Source: Strobilurus pachycystidiatus (taxonomy: Eukaryota; Basidiomycota; Agaricomycetes; Agaricales; Physalacriaceae). Taken from it: DNA of 64,000 nucleotides. The notes beneath the pieces were generated by a model. That model made no database searches, had not been told where the DNA came from, and saw nothing but the letters and a program-made list of their open reading frames with translations. A program made the position numbers and the translations under genes. The stretch lies in the NCBI GenBank assembly GCA_019915135.1, contig JAHLMK010000014.1:62001-126000 (forward strand). Reading direction: 5' to 3'. Every line of letters starts with the position of its first letter. Position 1 is the stretch's first letter. Positions 10,484 through 22,586 of this stretch are shown here, one piece after another.

Positions 10484-13389
10484 TGCAATGTGGGAGTGTA
10501 GAGTGGGGAGAAGAGAGTGGTGGCTCTTCAGCAGAGTCTACATCGCGGTTTTTTATTCGTTTTTCCCTCGCGACGGTCATTGTCCCAAAACAATAGTCTG
10601 TTTGTCGCGGGCGTCGGATGTGTCAGTGATCTACGGGTTTCTATAGCATCTAGCGAGGATCCATTGAACGCCAGCTGTAAACATAACAAAAGCAAGCTGG
10701 GTGTTGTGCTGGATTGAGAAGAAGAGGGATCGGACCGAAGTATCCGCATGACCACAGCCCTCGACATCACCTTTCATCAAGACGATCATCTCGCACAAGG
10801 GGAAGAGCTGCGTTCTATTCCTCAAACATCGGGGTCAGCTTCCTAGCGAAGTCGGAGGGCTCAAGTCGCCACAATCGAAGGACTGAATTGGCCACTACTG
10901 TCAGTGGCGGACTGTATCAGTCTACTCTTAGCTCTCCGACTCGTTGAACCGATTCAGTTGGATGCTCCATCAAGGGCCGCCACAAACCCGGTCACAGAAG
11001 GACCTGCGGTACTACATCCATCTAGCTTCGTGAAACCACTTGTGCAGGACATCTGAACCCGCCTTGGGACCTTCACGGGACAAGGTACTCATGTCGTAAT
11101 TCTATTCCACGCGACGAATAGGAACCTACTCACGTTCGATTGAAGAAGAGCGTGGCTCGAAGTGACCACCGACATCGGGCCGCCTACCCCGTCCGTAGTT
11201 CTGAGCGTCTGAGTAGCGTCTGCCGCGAATACTCCGCCGGATCTAATAAATTATGACGAAGTTGTGGGCCTTCGGGTTCGTCGTTCTGGCACTCATACGC
11301 GCCTACACTTACATGTCTATTTCTCAGGTCGCGTACCGCCTCGTACCGCGTCGGGCGAGCGGGCCTCGTGTCTCGGGACCCTGTCAATGATACGCGATCG
11401 AGGTCGAACCATACATAGGAATTCTTGTGGCGTCAATTTGCATGCTACTGGTTTGGTGCTATCCTCCTAGTCGACCTTTCATTGTCAAAAAGACTGATGC
11501 TCAGTACCTCAGGTACGTTGGACCAACCCTCGTCCATACCCGCGGGTCCATCAGATTGGCGCATAGGTACCTCAAACTTCGAATTCCCTGGATCCTGAGT
11601 CCTCCTCGTATGTGGTTTCTCAAGGGACAGCTTCTGGTCATAGGACACTGCAAGACACTTGACTAGAACTTTACCCTACTTGGCGCCTAAAGAATGGAAA
11701 TGTATCCAAAGGACTGCCTTCTTTCGGCCTCGTCTCACTATCACACGACTCTCACGAGACCTCAAGCTGTTTATGATTTGGCGCGTTATCTCTCCCTTCT
11801 AAGCGACAGAGGCGATAAAATTCATAGGAGTGTCTTATTGGAGCTGAAGTCTGGATGGAAATCACGATGAACTTGTTGGCTCGTTCCAGCTCGTTCCCTG
11901 AGAACTAGTGCCTAACATCCCCATCCCCATCCCCATGGGCACCCTGATTTCATGTAAGAAAATCAACATGTGAAGAGACGGGGCCTAGGGTACGCATTTA
12001 TCATGCCCCGCCTTTTCTTACTCCCCCCCGCCTGAAAGACCGGGTGCCGGAACATGCCATAGCCGGGTAAGCGCCGTACCATTCGATGACAAGCTCTGGC
12101 CAGATGGAAAATTGGACATGCCATGTAAGATCTGTATTTTTTTTTTGTAATTGTGGGCATACGCAAAGGTGTGCATCAACAGCTTGTGTAGAACGCCCGT
12201 AGCCCTCCGGATACTCGCTGAGCGGGTGCATTGACCTTGGGATCCGGTTCCACGTGACGAAAAGGCGCATCAAGTCACACACTGATGAAATTGACATCTT
12301 AGTATTACCATATTCTGCATCTTCAGCTGACCTTTTGGCCATGCTCTTCCTTCTTACATAGAGTATCGTGATGCTCGTGAATGATGCTAATGAATAGGAG
12401 CGATCTAGGACGACGAGGGCGTGTCGCTATGGCAGATCTGGAGAGTCGATTGCGAGACGCAACAATCTAGAGTGACAGGCAAAGAGCGGGGTTGGTAGCG
12501 CCCGCTCGAGCGCTTGGTCGCTGCACTGCAGGAAAAAGGTTTTCACGCAGGTTTTAGGCTCGCCATTTGAATATCACTGCTGCGTCAGTTTCTAGAAGGC
12601 CACCGAGGATCTACAGTACGTAGGTCCGAGATGCCGACGTCTGAGTAGTCTATTTTTTCTTCAAGGTGGGCGGGTGCAGACGGGTGCATGCATGACCGCC
12701 AGGATCTGGATTCCGTTCTTCTTGCCGTTCTTTGAAGGCATTCATTTCTGTCCTCGAAGCTGCAAAGCCATCATTCTGATGTACAATTTACAGCTCTCAG
12801 TTCGCCGAAGCACTCGTGTGAAGATCCAGAGTAACATCAAAAATCGCCCTTGCCCCCGTCCATTTTGTTTCACCATTCCGTCCAAGGACCTAAACCGTAT
12901 ACCCGAAGCTTCTTTGACTGGCCAGACTCCCGCGCGTCCATATGGCAGCCGCCCATGCCCCTCCTCGCAGTGACCAGTCTCCTTGCCCGCCCTAGTCTTG
13001 TCTGCAAACTGCCTTGGGTCTCTGGAGCTTACGTTGTGTGCTCGGGCGAACTTGTGTGCCTTTTTGGAGAAACAGCTGTCCACGCGGGAGTATACTGTCT
13101 ATGTTGTCTCTGAGATCCGGCGTCTGTTTCACCGATGGTTCAGTTGGCCATCAGCTCCACGAATCAGTCGCTCGGCTGCGACCCCCCTGGGGCTTCCCCA
13201 GAACGATCTCGTGGGTGCGGCATAATTTGATACAAACCCCGTATGTATGGTCCGAGGCACCATCAGCTCTTCTCTTCAAGCTCCAACTATAAAAGCTGCA
13301 TTTTTTCTCGTCACGGTAGTCTTCGTGCTTTCTCTGCCCCGCTCTCACTCCACTACTAGTTCCTCGTCTCGACGAAACTATCAGCCACA
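10484..13389. other. 2.9-kb region without a supported gene
   Basis: Every open frame here is short, lacks recognisable motifs and is not linked to others by good splice sites. A short (CATCCC)3 tandem run lies at about 11916-11936 and a T-run at about 12137. The right end is CT-rich promoter DNA of the sugar transporter. An eroded gene or a long regulatory region is possible, but I see no positive evidence for either. Confidence 0.45.
13288..13294 (+). promoter_or_regulatory. TATA box of the hexose transporter
   Basis: TATAAAA lies 96-102 bp before the start codon, followed by a pyrimidine-rich stretch. This is the common arrangement for strongly expressed or regulated fungal genes. Confidence 0.5.
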
Positions 13390-15231
13390 ATGCCTGGAGG
13401 AGGTGTCTCGCTCGCTGCTACCAGCGACATCAATCGCATTGAAGCTCCCGTTACACTCAAGGCCTACCTTATGTGCGCCTTTGCTGCGTACGTTGCCCTC
13501 CCATGACCATCCTGTTCTTCCTGTTGACACGCTCTCTTTCAGGTTCGGTGGTATCTTCTTCGGATACGACTCTGGGTACATCAACGGTGTCACTGGTTCG
13601 CAGGTCTTCATCAACAGTATCGAAGGTGCTGGCGCCAAGGCGCTCAGCTCATCCCACAACTCCCTCATCACCTCCATCCTCTCATGCGGAACGTTCTTCG
13701 GTGCCCTCATTGCCGGAGACATCGCTGACTGGTACGGTCGTCGCCCAACGATCATCTCAGGCTGCTTCATCTACATCATTGGCTGCGTCCTGCAGATCTG
13801 CCATACCTCTGGTCTCGGGCTCATCGTCGCCGGTCGTTTAGTCGCCGGTTTCGGTGTCGGTTTCGTTTCCGCCATCATCATTCTGTACAGTAAGTTCCAC
13901 ACTATCATCTGACCGTACTTGTGCTCAACGCCACCATCTTCAGTGTCTGAGATCTGTCCCCGCAAAGTTCGCGGCGCCCTCGTCTCGGGCTACCAGTTCT
14001 GCATCACCATCGGTCTTCTCCTCGCGTCCTGTGTTGCTTATGCGACCGAGGACCGCACCGACACTGGCTCCTACCGCATTCCCATTGGCGTCCAGTTCGC
14101 CTGGGGTCTTATCCTTGCACTTGGCCTCTTCCTCCTCCCCGAGTCCCCGCGTTACTGGGTTCGCAAGGGTGACGTTGCCAAGGCCCGAGGCGTCCTTTCC
14201 CGCCTTCGTGGTCAGCCCGTCGAGTCGGAGTACATCGAGAACGAGCTCTCTGAGATCGTCGCCAACTTCGAGTATGAGCGCACGGTCATTCCCGAGGCCG
14301 GCTACATTGGCTCTTGGATGCAGTGCTTCAGCGGAGGACTGAGCACTCCCAACTCTAACCTGCGCAAGACCATCCTTGGTACTTCTCTCCAGATGATGCA
14401 GCAGTGGACAGGTAAATTGATTCTCGGCCTCCCTCCCTCCTCGTCGCTCAAGACTTTCCCCTTCACTAGGCGTTAACTTTATCTTCTACTACTCGACTCC
14501 TTTCCTCAAGTCGACTGGCGCCATCTCCAACTCGTTCTTGATGTCGATGGTCTTCACCATCATCAACGTTTGCTCTACCCCCATCTCTTTCTATACCATG
14601 GAGCGCGTCGGCCGTCGCCCCCTCCTTATTTGGGGTGCTTTCGGTATGTTCGTCTGCCAGATCATCGTCGGCGCTGTCGGTGTTTCCGTCGGTTTCAACA
14701 GTGTGTACTTTTCTCTTCATCTCAGCTGACAACTTCTCACCATCGATCTCAGAGACCCACCTTGACGCCGCCGGCAACTCCATCGCCAACAACATTGGTG
14801 CCGTCAACGCTCAGATTTCCTTCATCTGCATATACATCTTCTTCTTCGCCTCAACTTGGGGACCTGGTGCTTGGGTCGTCATCGGCGAGATCTTCCCTCT
14901 CCCCATCCGTGCCCGCGGTGTTGGCTTGTCGACCGCATCCAACTGGTTGTGGAACACAATCATTGCCGTCATCACTCCTTACATGGTCAACGAGGACCGA
15001 GGCAACTTGAAGTCCAACGTCTTCTGGATCTGGGGCGCCCTTTGCGGATGCTGCTTCATCTACGCCTACCTCCTCGTCCCTGAGACCAAGGGTCTTACCC
15101 TCGAGCAAGTCGACCAGATGATGGCCGAGTCCACGCCGCGCACATCTGCCGCCTGGAGACCCACAAAGACCTTCGCGTCACAGATGGAGGGCAAGCAAAT
15201 TCACGACGACGATCACAAAGAGATGGCATGA
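13390..15231 (+). CDS. MFS hexose transporter
   Basis: This is a twelve-helix proton-coupled or facilitative sugar carrier of the plasma membrane, sugar porter family (HXT/SNF3-like). Four introns (13488-13542, 13890-13943, 14412-14469, 14701-14752) splice cleanly. Family hallmarks are all present in order: FGGIFFGYDSGYINGV in helix 1, DWYGRRPTI between helices 2 and 3, GRLVAGFGVGF, PESPRYWVRKG after helix 6, QQWTGVNFIFYYSTPF in helix 7, ERVGRRPLLIWG between helices 8 and 9, and PETKGLTLEQVD after helix 12. Length is about 540 residues, normal for the family. The start is the first ATG after the TATA box and gives MPGGGVSLAATSD. Substrate specificity (glucose versus other hexoses) cannot be read from the sequence. 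Confidence 0.9.
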
Positions 15232-16399
15232 GCTCCCTCTGATTTTGAAAACGTAGCATATACGATAGTGATTTTCTTGGGGGCGTTTCGATATGGTTAC
15301 TTTACGATATCATTTGTATCATCAGATTTACTTACGGCTCATAATGAATGGATACCACACCACCACCTGCCTATCTGCGATATTTTGGGATGCATCTTAC
15401 AGTAATGATGGGGAATATGGTGACAACTTGACAGGTCGCGTCTTCGTACGTGCCACGCGGAAATTGAACGTCAAGAGTTGACTGTGAGATAGTTGTTAGT
15501 GTACGATGAGAGTACTTGTCTCCATTTGGTGGGGACCTACTGAGGTATAATAATACATCGCACTCGGACAACTTCCGTTCGCATCCAATCTGACAGATCA
15601 GCATCAGATACGCGTGTGACCGTACGTGGCGCACCCACGCGGTCGGTCCAAGGGCTGTACGTCTTGTGTGAAGGCCGCTCAAACGGAAAAATTCTTCGAG
15701 TACATCGTCGGACCTACTCATCGTCCTTTGAATGAAGCCAGGCCTTCTAAGCGCGGATATGCCAAAGTTGACAGTCATGGTCCGTGTCAACGAAGCACGA
15801 ACGGGGTCGCACGCTGTTAGACTCTACGCTTCTTCTGGCGTCGGGATTTAGCCGCCACCTGCAGTCGAGCTGTCCTGTCAGACGCGGTCCCACCTCCCCG
15901 GATCCGCCGCGGGTTTGAGGCTCGATGACAACTCAGCGGGCGGTAGCAGCCGCCACAACTTCAACGGACCAGCCTCGCCGGAGGAATGGAGAAAAAGGCG
16001 GAGGACGGGATGTGATATCCATGATCCTGCCGTCGCGTATTATCATTGTACCATCCATTGTATGTGGGGGGAGGGATCCGACGGGGATCCGACATGTGTG
16101 TATGAGGATACCGTTCTATATGAGGCTACCATTCTATATCTAGCATATAGCCCGGGATGCCCGAATGCACATGGCAATACATCTGGGTATATGAGTCCGA
16201 ATACGAAAAGTAATGCAATCGAATCACACACTTAGAGTCCTTACTATTGTATTGGCTTCAACTTCAACTTGAGCGCGTCTGAGGAAATGTAGCGGAAGCT
16301 CGGACCGGTATGCCGACCACGCAATGTGTCGCGTCACGGTCCGTCACCGGTTTGCCTTTTACAATTTACCACCGACACCCATTCAGCGCGCCCGCCGTC
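15232..16399. other. intergenic region
   Basis: This is 3' flank of the transporter and 5' flank of GWT1. Open frames at about 15371-15790 (minus) and 15915-16235 (plus) have no family features. I see nothing else recognisable. Confidence 0.4.
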
Positions 16400-18125
16400 A
16401 TGGATGACTACAAGACGCAGAAGGAGGCATTTGTGTCGGGAATGACGGGCTCGACGGTGACGCACGTCAACTTGCTTTCCTGTGCGGCCCTTGTTCGTCG
16501 TCCTCCTTGCCATCAACAGCGCGCAATGAACCGACCATCTGCTTAGATTTCCGTATATCTCTACAACACCATAAATAGTCGCTTTCCAACGAGGACAACA
16601 TTGACTGTCTCATGGCTTGTCCTGGTTCTCCCGCTCCTGCTCTCCATGACCGTCTTTGCCAACGTTCCGGCACTGTTTGACTTGCTATTGCTGCTGCCAA
16701 TACTTGCCGTGACATATTACCCGCGAAGAGAGTCCGGGACGCCGCTTCCATCCAGCGCAGGACCGCCAGGACAGGCGGATGCGCCCATCAAAGTCGTCGC
16801 GCCGTTACCTGCGTTAACGACCTATCGCGCGCACATGATGCTCATGACCATCCTTGCAATCTTGGCCGTCGACTTTCCCGTCTTTCCGCGCAACCTGGCA
16901 AAGTGCGAGAGCTTTGGAGTGTCCCTAGTAAGTTCTTGCTTCTATCGTCTACAAGTGTGCTGATTCTTCGTTTTTAGATGGACATCGGTGTCGGCTCTTT
17001 CGTGTTCTCGCAAGGAGTAGTATCCGCTATACCCCTACTCAAGAATCCAGCGTACCTCACATACCCATTCCCCCCAAAACTAACATCCACCCTCAAAAAG
17101 ACTTCACCGCTGCTCACTCTAGGTCTATTACGCGTTTTGGTTGTCAAAGGGACTGAATATCCAGAGCATATATCAGAATACGGCGCCCACTGGAACTTTT
17201 TCATCACTATGGCCCTCGTCCCCATCATGGAACTCTTCCTCCACCCCATCATCCTTCGCGTCCCTCTATCCATGCTCGCCGTTCTCATCGCACTCTCCCA
17301 GCAAGCCAACCTCACCGTTTTCGGTTTCCAGGATTATGCCCTTACTGCTGAACGCGTGGGACTCTTGAGCGCAAACAAGGAGGGTATAATATCTCTTCTT
17401 GGATACCTGTCCATCCACATATTTGGTCTGTCGACGGGTACGCTCATCCTGCCTCCCTCGCCATCTTACTTCCGACGGGCTCAGCGACACTTCTCACACA
17501 CGGGGACCCTTCCCGAAGAGGACCAGCGCAGTTTCAAGCGCAAGAAGAACGACAAGGCTGCGATGGAACTCTTTTCATACACCGTCGTTTGGTGGACTTG
17601 CATGGGAGTTTCCCGGTTCTTCCAGATTGACGGCAAAGAGGGCCCCTCGAGGCGGGTGGTACGCATCCGCATCCTGTCCCAGTTCCGACCAATCTCTGAC
17701 AGGTAGTCCAGGTGAACTTGTCCTATATCCTTTGGATCGCCGCGTATAACACTTCGTTCCTGCTCGGATACATCCTCGTCGATATGCATTTTTATCCCCA
17801 GCCATCCAGATTCAAGAGGCAGAACCCAGACAACCAAATTACAACACCCTCCGTTGCCGTTGCACCTCCGCTTTTCGACGCTATCAACAAGAACGGTCTG
17901 GTGTTGTTCTTGCTTGTAAGTCTCCATTTTTTCTTCTGGCGAGCCTGACGAATCCAATGTCGATCCCGACAGGCAAATGTGACGACGGGGCTCATCAACT
18001 TGGCGATGCCGACCATGTTCACGTCGGACCTGTGGGCCATGGTGATATTGTGCTTGTATTCTTTTGGTTTGTGTGCTCTTTCTTGGGTCCTTCGGCGGAC
18101 GCGGACCAGTATATGGAAGTTTTGA
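16400..18125 (+). CDS. GWT1: GPI-anchored wall transfer protein, inositol acyltransferase
   Basis: Gwt1/PIG-W acylates the inositol of glucosaminyl-PI in the ER, an early step of GPI-anchor synthesis. The N-terminus [20 protein letters not shown] is the conserved opening of the family (K-E-x-F-V-x-x-x-T-G-S). The first intron (16493-16546) falls directly after SCAAL. Further introns lie at 16928-16977, about 17660-17705 and about 17915-17972. About twelve hydrophobic segments follow. They include [15 protein letters not shown], the [11 protein letters not shown] motif, the conserved [15 protein letters not shown] segment, and the C-terminal [20 protein letters not shown] block. The stop TGA is at 18123-18125. 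Length (about 480-500 residues) and motif order match the family. Confidence 0.9.
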
Positions 18126-18514
18126 AAGTACACATTTCAAGGCGAAAATATCATGAAATGAACGAGATATCACAGCGCTCTGGCCCACTCCACTGTGAGG
18201 ACGGCGTGTGAATTGAGCGCATATAGCAACGCATACGATTAGAATAGCAACTTACTGTACCATACGAGCGATGTTTAGTGCAATATTTCTGATTCTCGTC
18301 CACTGTCTGCCGTTACTCAATGCTTCTTCTGTTAGCAATATCTCATGCTACTCTGGGCTCTTGACAACATATCTCGAATTGCATGCAAGAGAGCGGGAGG
18401 AGATGCGCCTTTCCAACTTTGGACTTGATTTCACACGGCTTACCTTACTGCTGTTAACTGATCTTGTATCACTGCTGTCAACTGGAAGACTGGACACACA
18501 CTCATCAGCCCGTT
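18126..18514. other. intergenic region between GWT1 and the inverted-repeat element
   Basis: This is GWT1 3' flank. I see no gene. Confidence 0.4.
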
Positions 18515-18525
18515 GAATTTGGTAC
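18515..18525. repeat. left copy of 11-bp target-site duplication
   Basis: GAATTTGGTAC is identical to 19290-19300. The same GAATTTGGTA string also precedes DUF6535 copies B and D, so the element appears to have landed in the conserved leader of copy A. Confidence 0.8.
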
Positions 18526-19289
18526 AGGCTCCTTCCCATCCGTCCTTGTGAGTAGAAAATATGAATACTAGGGCGTAGTAGATAGGCCTATTTGATATAT
18601 TGCCCAGCTCGGCTTCATCCGTTTGAACCCTTGATTGCTTACTTAACCTAAACCTTATTGTGTATTTTCTAACTCACAAGGACGGCTGGCACAATTCGCA
18701 GGCCGTGTTTGGCCGCTTGTTTGGCTGACGTCGGGCTCCCGCCTCCTCACTACTCCCAATCGGGTGGGTAACTCCCGCCTTTCTGGCCACACCTTCTTGC
18801 ACTCCCGCCTACCCCTCCCGCCTGAGTCAAAATCATGTCTTTCATAAAGGTACCTCAATCCACATTTGTGTGTAGCAGAAACTTGCCTGCTGCAAGTTGT
18901 CTTGTCAAGCCACTGAGATTGCATGAGAGTTGTTTTTGAAAGTCGTAGCATGTAGGTAACAGAGTGGGCATAAAAAGGTATGCATACTTTATTAGGCTGA
19001 AGTGGCAGGTGAGGGAAATGAGCAAAAATCTTGAGGGGGAGGCAAGAGGTACCCAATTGGGAGTAGCGAGGAGGCGGGAAACCGACACCAACCAAACAAG
19101 CGGCCAAACACGGCCTGGACGTTGTGCCAGCCGTCCTTGTGAGTTAGAAAATACACAATAAGGTTTAGGTTAAGTAAGCAATCAAGGGTGATGGGCCGAT
19201 GTATCCGAGTCAGGTGAAATCAATTTGGCCTATCTAATACGCCACAGTATTTACATTTTCTACTCACAAGGACGGCTGGGAAGGAGCCT
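18526..19289. mobile_element. 764-bp foldback/MITE-like element with long terminal inverted repeats
   Basis: The ends are AGGCTCCTTCCCA and TGGGAAGGAGCCT. The arms (18526-about 18778 and about 19051-19289) are inverted copies for roughly 240-250 bp, leaving a unique centre of about 270 bp. Within them, 68 bp are perfectly complementary (18627-18694 versus 19122-19189). The element is flanked by an exact 11-bp direct repeat GAATTTGGTAC (18515-18525 and 19290-19300), read as the target-site duplication. It has no transposase frame, so it is non-autonomous. Long TIRs plus an 8-11 bp duplication are typical of Mutator-like elements; that assignment is an inference. Confidence 0.85.
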
Positions 19290-19300
19290 GAATTTGGTAC
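19290..19300. repeat. right copy of 11-bp target-site duplication
   Basis: GAATTTGGTAC abuts the right end of the inverted-repeat element and is identical to the left copy. Confidence 0.8.
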
Positions 19301-19365
19301 GCTTCACGCCGTTACCTCGTCTACATATGGATGACCCAACTGTTCCAGCTTCTGTCAGGGCCATC

Positions 19366-22204
19366 ATGTCCGCGACAGGGCCGCCCGATTTTGTCAGTGA
19401 AGTGCCGGGAACTGCACGCAGCAAAGACATACACTGCCAACAGCAGGGTGACTCTCAGGCTGGAGCATCCCCAAAAGACCCAATCCCTTCTTCCCAGCCA
19501 CAAACACAAGCCAGCGCTTCGCGACCGACCACTACAGCCGCTCAGGAACCTAGGCATTTGTTCGGCCTCAACCAGAACAATCCCCACACCCCCTCCCCTC
19601 CGACACTGTTCAATGATGACTATGAGACACGGCTTCCCGAGGATAAATACTGCGCTGAAACGGCCCCAAACGCCAGAGTATGGCGTGTATACCAAGAAGA
19701 AGCGGCCGAGTTCGACAGGATGCTGACCAGCGAGTCTCGAGATGGACTCGACGTGATGCTCGTGTTTGTGAGTGACCTCTCCTAGCTACGCTTGATTTTT
19801 GTGATTCACAATCGCTTCACAGGCTGGTCTTTTCTCGGCTGTAGTAACAACCTTCCTTGTCCAAGCGTCGCAGAATCTCCAGGCAAACTTCACGGAGATG
19901 ACTGCGCTGCTCCTCTTCGATCTTGTTTCCCTCCAGCTAGCAATGGTGGATGGCGCTACTTTTCGGAACATCACGGCACCATCTGTTGATCCCTCCGCAA
20001 CGTTCCAACCAACGTCGAATGATGTCTGGGTGAACGGACTCTGGTCCGTCAGTCTCGCCGCCAGTTTGATCGTCGCCCTCGCCGCCGTTCTGGTGAAGCA
20101 ATGGCTCCATCACTACATGTCCCTCCCATCCGGTACTCCTCGCCATCGCAGTCATATCCGTCAATTTCGGTACATGGGGTTCGAAGCTTGGCGTGTTCGT
20201 GTCATCATCGGAATGCTGCCCATCACAATGCACATTTCCCTAGTGCTATTCTTCACAGGTCTCGTCCTTTTCTATTCCCCTCTACGCATGTCCCTCGGCT
20301 GGACAATTTGGGTCATGACTGTACTCGTCTGTGTCCTCTATCTACTCAGTAACACACTACCCGTGATATATCCCCAATGTCCTTATCAGACACCCTTGAC
20401 CGACTTCATCCACCACGTACGCGAAGATCTTGCTGCAACATACCGAATCATAGAACATACTTGGTCTCGCGTATCTCAGAGACTCCGCCCATCCTCCAAG
20501 CCCACGGAGTCCACAGAGTCAACCGCGGCTCAGACCAAAACACATGTTGCTATCGAAGCTCGCGTCGTCTCATCCACGCGTAACATGCTCTCTGTGGATG
20601 CACTGGACTGGCTATATCATATGTCCTCTAATCCTTCGGTACAAAGCATCGTTATGCAAGCCATCGGAGGACTTCCGGCAGAGGCCAAGGAATACGCGTA
20701 TGAAGTCTGGGCAGATAACGATGAACTTCTCGCACAGAACAGAGAACTCATGGATCAGATCACCCCGTTGGAGTTGTCATCATCCAAGCGAATACCTTCA
20801 CCTGGTTATGAAACCATTTTTGAACGTCTTTGGCGTTCCCGCCTCTTTGTTTCCCATTCCCTCTACAACTTCGATGAATATTCTGTCAGTCCTGGGAGTG
20901 AGCCGCGTTACACGTCCGCTGTGTGGCTTTCGCGCTCGGAACAATCGTTCAGTAGCGCTGCGCGCCTGGAATATGTGTTGGGAATTGTCGGCAGTGCTGA
21001 ACTGCATCCTCTAGTGTGGAAGCAGCTACTATCCAGTATCTTTGGCAATGAAGCTCCTAGAAATCTAGGGGCCAGATACGCAGAGTTTCTCCGTCATCTG
21101 ATGCCTGGATGCCTGAAGCAGTCTCTGTCGTCTCCCTTCGACGCACCTTGCACACTCATACATCCTATTTGTTGGGATGACACCGTTGGCATTCTGCTAG
21201 AGAGGACGGTGCTCATGACCTATGATGTTGGATACTCATCGACTCTTCAGCTCCGTTTTTGGATAGCAGCCGGGAGATACGCTGAATGCTATTCTAGGAA
21301 AATCAGCATAGTCACACGTGCATCAGATTGCATGCCGTTCGTCGAACTGCTGTCAGAAGTCTTTCGGACGATTGGATTGACGCCTTCTGGCATTCTAGAC
21401 CCTCGTGATTTCAATGAATTCAGACATCATTGCTGCGAGCTTCTTACGGCCGTCCTGGATATCTATGAACCATCAGCCAGCTTTCCTCCAGATATACCGG
21501 CTCTTCAGGATCTGCGCTGCTCAATCGTCTATGCTTATCAGTCAATGTTTATCAATGATCCCTCCAATGCTTCCTTGTCATTCCTCCCTCGCATGCTGCG
21601 TTCTCCGCTAGCAAACTGCTTGACCAATGAATTCAGCGCATCTGAACGGTCTACTCACCTTCTCAGAATATTCAAACTCATGTTCTTCGCCCTCTGCTAC
21701 ATGCGGGAGGAGGCCTACCGTATTTTCATGGGCGAGGACTGGATGACCATAATCTTAGAGCTCTGGGTTGCAACAGCTGGTTCAAATGAGCTTGGGCAGT
21801 GCATTGTACCCTTCATCTCCTGTCTACTTTCCCAGCAAAACCCTGCGTCGCTCGAGTCACTTGCACGCCCCCAACAGCTTATATTTGCTTTGGTGGTCTC
21901 AAACAGGAAACACACATTCTGGCGGCTTCATGACGCGCTCTCTCGTCACCCATCATGGGCCAAATGCCACCAGAAGTTGAATGACCTCCTCACCTGGTGC
22001 CATAATCAAGCGCAAGGTGACGAGGATCAGGTATTCCCATTGGAGAGTTTCTTTGAAGGGAAGATATTACAGCTGGACGACGGTCCCGTCAATCTCGACA
22101 GTGCTTTGAAGACAATGTTTAGGGATACACACCATATTTCACGTCTACATGATAACGTGGCAATTTTGAACGAACTAGTGTCCACTAGACAATCACGTAC
22201 ATAA
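19366..22204 (+). CDS. DUF6535 membrane protein, copy A
   Basis: This belongs to a basidiomycete-restricted family of unknown function. Two exons are joined by a 55-bp intron (19768-19822, phase 0), giving about 927 residues. Exon 1 has a Ser/Pro/Gln-rich N-terminus, then HLFGLNQNNPHTPSPP and ARVWRVYQEEAAEFDRML, the usual DUF6535 opening. Exon 2 begins AGLFSAVVTTFLVQASQNLQ (helix 1), then NDVWVNGLWSVSLAASLIVA (helix 2) and KQWLHHY. Two further helices follow (GMLPITMHISLVLFFTGLVL and VMTVLVCVLYLLSNTLPVIY). The remaining 600 or so residues are soluble and begin near SVDALDWLYHMSSNPSV. I chose the ATG at 19366 (MSATGPP) because copies B and D start at the equivalent place; an in-frame ATG at 19327 is an alternative. 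A foldback element sits immediately upstream. Copy A is closest to copy D. Confidence 0.8.
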
Positions 22205-22322
22205 TTTTCTGTGATTTAGAACATAATAGTTCCGCACCCTTGAGGCCTGATCCTAATCCAAAACGAGAGGCACAGTGTACTCTACTCATCCTAAATGAAA
22301 ATTCATCTTCACACGCATGCGC
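22205..22322. other. 3' flank of DUF6535 copy A
   Basis: This contains TTGAGGCCTGA, also found 3' of copy D (about 48150), which shows that duplicated DNA extends past the stop codons. Confidence 0.5.
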
Positions 22323-22586
22323 AAGTAAGGTAGGCGTCAGACGCAAACGGGGTCATCACGTGAAGGGCCCCAAAAACTCGTCCAAGGCTATCAGAGCTTC
22401 GTACAGGGCCTTGAAAAATGAAACCTCTTCGTCAAGCCCTCCGGAATAGTGTTTAAATTTTTTTGACGAGGAGACTTGTAGGGCTAACGGGGCATGTAGA
22501 ATTTCTGATACAGTTTCTTCGTATTTTTCCCTTTGCAGGGAAGGAGCACGTGATGACCCCGTTTGCGTCTGACGCCTACCTTACTT
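22323..22586. mobile_element. 264-bp MITE-like element with perfect 40-bp terminal inverted repeats
   Basis: The left arm 22323-22362 and right arm 22547-22586 are exact reverse complements of 40 bp. They begin AAGTAAGGTAGGCG and end at CACGTG. Each arm contains a sub-terminal near-palindrome GCGTCAGACGC. The interior of about 184 bp is non-coding. I could not identify a target-site duplication with confidence. Confidence 0.75.

Noticed and set aside
12742..13083. 113-codon minus-strand frame in the large gap
   Set aside because: It has no motif, no splice partners and a biased basic composition with no similarity I recognise; a chance frame is more likely.
15371..15790. 139-codon minus-strand frame downstream of the hexose transporter
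   Set aside because: No motif, no plausible splice partners and composition like the surrounding intergenic DNA.
19321..19695. 124-codon minus-strand frame opposite exon 1 of DUF6535 copy A, with parallels at the other copies
   Set aside because: It recurs only because exon 1 is conserved between paralogues; the plus strand has the family motif and intron.
22323..22586. CRISPR-like repeat array
   Set aside because: Only two inverted copies exist, with no regular spacers; inverted termini of a small element explain it.
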